Below are positions 61,901 to 64,000 of a DNA stretch of 64,000 bases, piece after piece. The translations under genes and the position numbers were made by a program. The notes beneath the pieces are model-generated. The model saw only the letters and a list, made by a program, of their open reading frames with translations, did not search any database and was not told the DNA's origin. How positions within the stretch are numbered: the first letter of the stretch is position 1; each line of letters starts with the position of its first letter. Source of the DNA: Diploscapter coronatus (Eukaryota; Nematoda; Chromadorea; Rhabditida; Rhabditidae); assembly GCA_964036155.1 (NCBI GenBank), contig OZ038422.1:29473201-29537200 (forward strand). The letters are read 5' to 3'.

Positions 61901-63408
61901 CCTTTCATACGAATCACTTTTGGATACAAATAGAGCGCTTTGCATGAATAAAACAACCTCCGCTTTTTTTGTTTTTTAAAACCCCTTTTGAATGGTTCAT
62001 AGATTTTGGTCGAGAAGTGAAAAGTAGTCTAGATATTTTACTAATTGGATATTTTTCAAAAACAAAAAACTAACTGAATAAGTTTTAAGATGATACTGTA
62101 CAGCGCCACGATTTTTACACTACTCTATGTGCCTAATGCTGTCATGAAATACTGTGCGAGTTGGTTCAATTTTTACGATGTGTTCTATGAATTCACGACT
62201 AATTTCGGCGGCGGTATATATTATACAATCGATGACATAGGAAATAATATTGGTAGATTGAAATTTGTATGAAAAAATACGATAGAGAACTTTAGTGATG
62301 TGGCATATTTTCGCGATTTTATTCGAAAGAATTCTACTTCTAAAGAACAATTATCGGGATAAGAAAAATCCCATTATGGTTATAATTATACTCGTGATAA
62401 CGGTAAGAAGAAAGTGCTTTCTTTTTCTAAGTTCTCGTTGCAGTATGCGAACGGGTTCAAAGATCATTTTATCATTGCTAACAGTCAGTTATTGAATATC
62501 CTAAATATCGTATATTCAGTTTTTATTGTCACTGTAAGAAAATCTCTAAACTTTCCAAAACTATGTTGAACTTTCAGCTTTTAGTCTTTGTTATTATCGT
62601 AAATAGACAAAAATATCGAAAATTTCGATGGAGCATGGAATACAAACACTCAGTACAGGTAGTCATGGTTTCGGCAAACGCAATTTCCACAATCATAAAA
62701 GTTATAGACTTGAAACATAATATTTTGAACATTAATGAATTTACGTGAGAAGGGGAATGTGAAAATGCTGATGAATCCGTATTTTAGGCAAGAATAAATT
62801 TTCTAAAACAAAGATTACTCTACAAAGCGATTATCGTCTATTTGGTAATATTCATAGCGTCATTTATATTGCGGCAAATAGTCAAGGAATGTGCCAGCAA
62901 ATTGAATGAAAGATATCCAGATAGAGTTCAACAGTCGGAGCTTAAAGAATTCCTGGATCGTATAATTTTTGCATCGAAGATAAAGTAGGATCTCTCTAAT
63001 TCTTAAAAAAAAAACAAGAATAAATCTAGAACATTGAATACCTACATAATAATTTGGGGAACAATGATATTTTATTTGATGCTGATATTTGGAGAGGATA
63101 CGTTTGCTCGTAGGAAAGCGCTATCATTCTTATCAAATTTAGTTTTTATTAAATTTGGTAGGGAAAATCCTACGAACATTTTTCATAATAAACCCTAAAT
63201 TTAGTTCGATCCTATATCCAGAAACGTAAAATAGCTCAAGAAAATTCTACACTGCCCCCCACAACGATAAAAACACTGGAGGGAAAATCTATCAAAACTA
63301 AATACGAGGTAATTAGGCTTCTTATGATTTAAACAACATTTGAAATTCGAGGTTCACGAGGAAACGAAGTTACATTTCGACAATCTAGTCCACTTGTGGA
63401 ATGTCTAA
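58980..63408 (+). CDS. Divergent 7TM receptor, array member K
   Basis: Last array member, 345 residues. Exons: 58980-59090, 62090-62252, 62296-62402, 62444-62533, 62578-62658, 62788-62984, 63030-63157, 63205-63308, 63352-63408. Motifs: TDTFFWNIK, MWHIFAILFERILLLKNNYR, KYRKFRWSMEYKHSVQ, RINFLKQRLLYK, FGEDTFARRKALSFL, KTLEGKSIKTKYE, and a short end LVHLWNV. The frame is open throughout although intron 1 is 3 kb long, because a large element sits in it. Without the element the intron would be about 130 nt. The motifs are the most divergent of the intact members (FARR for EIRR, IKT for LRT). Confidence 0.82.
59138..59160. repeat. Perfect GC-rich palindrome
   Basis: GCCGGCCGCC, loop GAA, GGCGGCCGGC: a perfect 10-bp stem with a 3-nt loop, all G/C in the stem, inside an AT-rich region. 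It would form a very stable hairpin and may be the 3' hairpin of the surrounding element. Confidence 0.9.
60162..60426. repeat. 119-bp tandem repeat, about 2.2 copies
   Basis: Units begin at 60162, 60281 and 60399 (partial). Each has a TTTYGACGTCGACGT-type core, then AGTCAAAAATYGAAATTCTT, a T-run, GCACAAAAA, and ends TAGCRTCTGATTGAC. It produces open frames on the minus strand that are repeat artefacts. It lies inside the large insertion. Confidence 0.85.
61079..61995. repeat. Foldback element with 229-bp near-perfect inverted repeats
   Basis: Arms at 61079-61307 and 61767-61995, 229 bp each, identical except for one mismatch near the inner end by eye. The outer end reads CCATTCAAAAGGGGTTTTAA and the inner end GCGAATACAACCGACG. 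The spacer is 459 bp. No protein frame is supported. In the pre-mRNA of receptor K this would fold into long double-stranded RNA. Confidence 0.92.
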
Positions 63409-63749
63409 TGATCAGAAAATGCATCGCTTACAGTGGTGAACAAAAGTTTGGAATATTGTGCAAAATCGCCATAATTTGCATGCTAATCGAACCAATCCGG
63501 GTTTTCTCTAACAGTGTTAAGGACTTGAAATTTCTCAGGTGTTAATTTTTCAAGACCGTTTCTCTCCAAGTATTTCTGAGACTAATAGTTGTGTATATTT
63601 TAGGTTTGTGAGATAAACTCTTCGTAACTAGAGCCTATTTCAAAAACCAATGAAACAAAAACGCCAATGATAAAAATTTATTGCTCACAAATATCAACAG
63701 ACAACAACTAAGTAATCCTGAGTAAATTATCCCTAATGTTCATGTCGTT
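63409..63749. other. Convergent 3' spacer with a possible Tc1-like end
   Basis: Between the 3' ends of receptor K and the minus-strand grl gene. At 63429 a TA is followed by CAGTGGTGAACAAAAGTTTG, which resembles the terminal repeat of Tc1-like transposons. No matching second end or transposase was found, so it may be a solo remnant. Confidence 0.4.
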
Positions 63750-64000
63750 TCAAAATACGAACGCGTAACAAGTGAAACGATTGCCTTTCACAGCACAGTA
63801 CGCAGCATCGTGGCTTACCGTATAATTGAAAGCCACAGGGGAGCAAATGACGACCATTTCCCGCCCAAGATCTTTCGTCAAAGCGTCATGGATCTTTTGT
63901 CGAGAGACATGTTCATCGGTGCCTATTTGCTAAAATCAGAAAGATTCAAATAGAAAAGACGTATAATTCTGCCTTCTTCAAAATTGTCTTCAATTTTGGA
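63750..64000 (-). CDS. Ground-like (grl) secreted protein, C-terminal part
   Basis: Last two exons of a minus-strand gene: 63961-64000 (continuing past the window) and 63750-63929. They encode PKLKTILKKAELY, then the end of a ground-like domain: SRQKIHDALTKDLGREMVVI, then CSPVAFNYTVSHDAAYC and FTCYAFVF at the C-terminus. The spacing VIC-x(7)-Y, YC and TCYAF fits the nematode ground-like domain found in secreted hedgehog-related (Grl) proteins of epidermis and cuticle. The signal peptide and first cysteines must lie to the right. Family assignment is from motif recall. Confidence 0.75.

Larger units (their letters stand above)
59135..62003 (-). mobile_element. Helitron-like non-autonomous insertion in receptor K intron
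   Basis: Read on the minus strand, the block starts TCTATGAACC at 62003, preceded by A. It ends in a GC-rich hairpin (59138-59160) followed by CTGA at 59135, and then T. That is the Helitron layout: 5' TC, 3' hairpin plus CTRR, insertion between A and T, no target duplication. No Rep/helicase frame was seen, so it would be non-autonomous. Removing it leaves a normal 130-nt intron with good splice sites, which supports these borders. The hairpin touches the CTGA, whereas it usually lies several bases away, so the class is tentative. Confidence 0.5.

Noticed and set aside
1..64000. tRNA genes, rRNA, CRISPR arrays and operon structure
   Set aside because: No A/B-box tRNA pattern, rRNA stretch or regularly spaced direct repeats were recognised by eye, and unrelated same-strand genes are separated by several hundred bases or more.

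Overview
The window is nuclear DNA of a rhabditid-type nematode. The evidence is small spliced exons, many 40-50 nt introns with T-rich TTTCAG or TTTAG acceptors, acceptor-like TTTCAG/TTTAG sites just upstream of several start codons (the pattern of spliced-leader addition), and nematode-specific families (srd chemoreceptors, a ground-like protein, an innexin). Gene models were built by joining exons by eye. Every complete model given here closes in frame, but none has been tested against transcripts or databases, so exon ends may be off by a few bases. The species cannot be named from the sequence.

Layout. 1-7.2 kb: two near-identical tandem copies of an srd chemoreceptor gene (the first lacks exon 1 because of the window edge), separated by about 4.2 kb that holds a broken mariner relic. 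7.7-10.0 kb: a secreted carboxylesterase with an intact catalytic triad. 10.3-13.5 kb (minus): an innexin with an unusually long first extracellular loop. 14.2-15.3 kb (minus): ribosomal protein eS25, divergent from 16.0-24.9 kb gex-3 (NCKAP1/HEM, WAVE complex). 26.3-28.1 kb: a secreted protein with two C-type lectin domains. 29.0-34.0 kb: osm-3, the homodimeric kinesin-2 of sensory cilia. 34.6-39.6 kb (minus): a collagen prolyl 4-hydroxylase alpha subunit with two pairs of apparently mutually exclusive exons.

42.9-63.4 kb: a tandem array of one divergent seven-transmembrane family, all on the plus strand. Seven members reconstruct to full-length open frames (322-385 residues) and four are relics. 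Members share a set of motifs, including FG[ED]DTEIRR after TM7 and a tail reading IEGRxxRT. I place them only loosely near the Sre/Sra chemoreceptors. The array is riddled with insertions: a 960-bp hAT-like element with an 8-bp target duplication, a 116-bp MITE that also has a copy in the lectin gene, and a ~2.9-kb insertion with Helitron-like ends that carries a nearly perfect 229-bp inverted repeat. The window ends in the last two exons of a minus-strand ground-like (grl) gene.

The housekeeping and cytoskeletal genes are conserved and intact. The two chemoreceptor regions show fast turnover: duplication, probable gene conversion, intron gain or loss, and decay. No operon-like tight spacing of same-strand unrelated genes was seen. 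No tRNA, rRNA or CRISPR was recognised.
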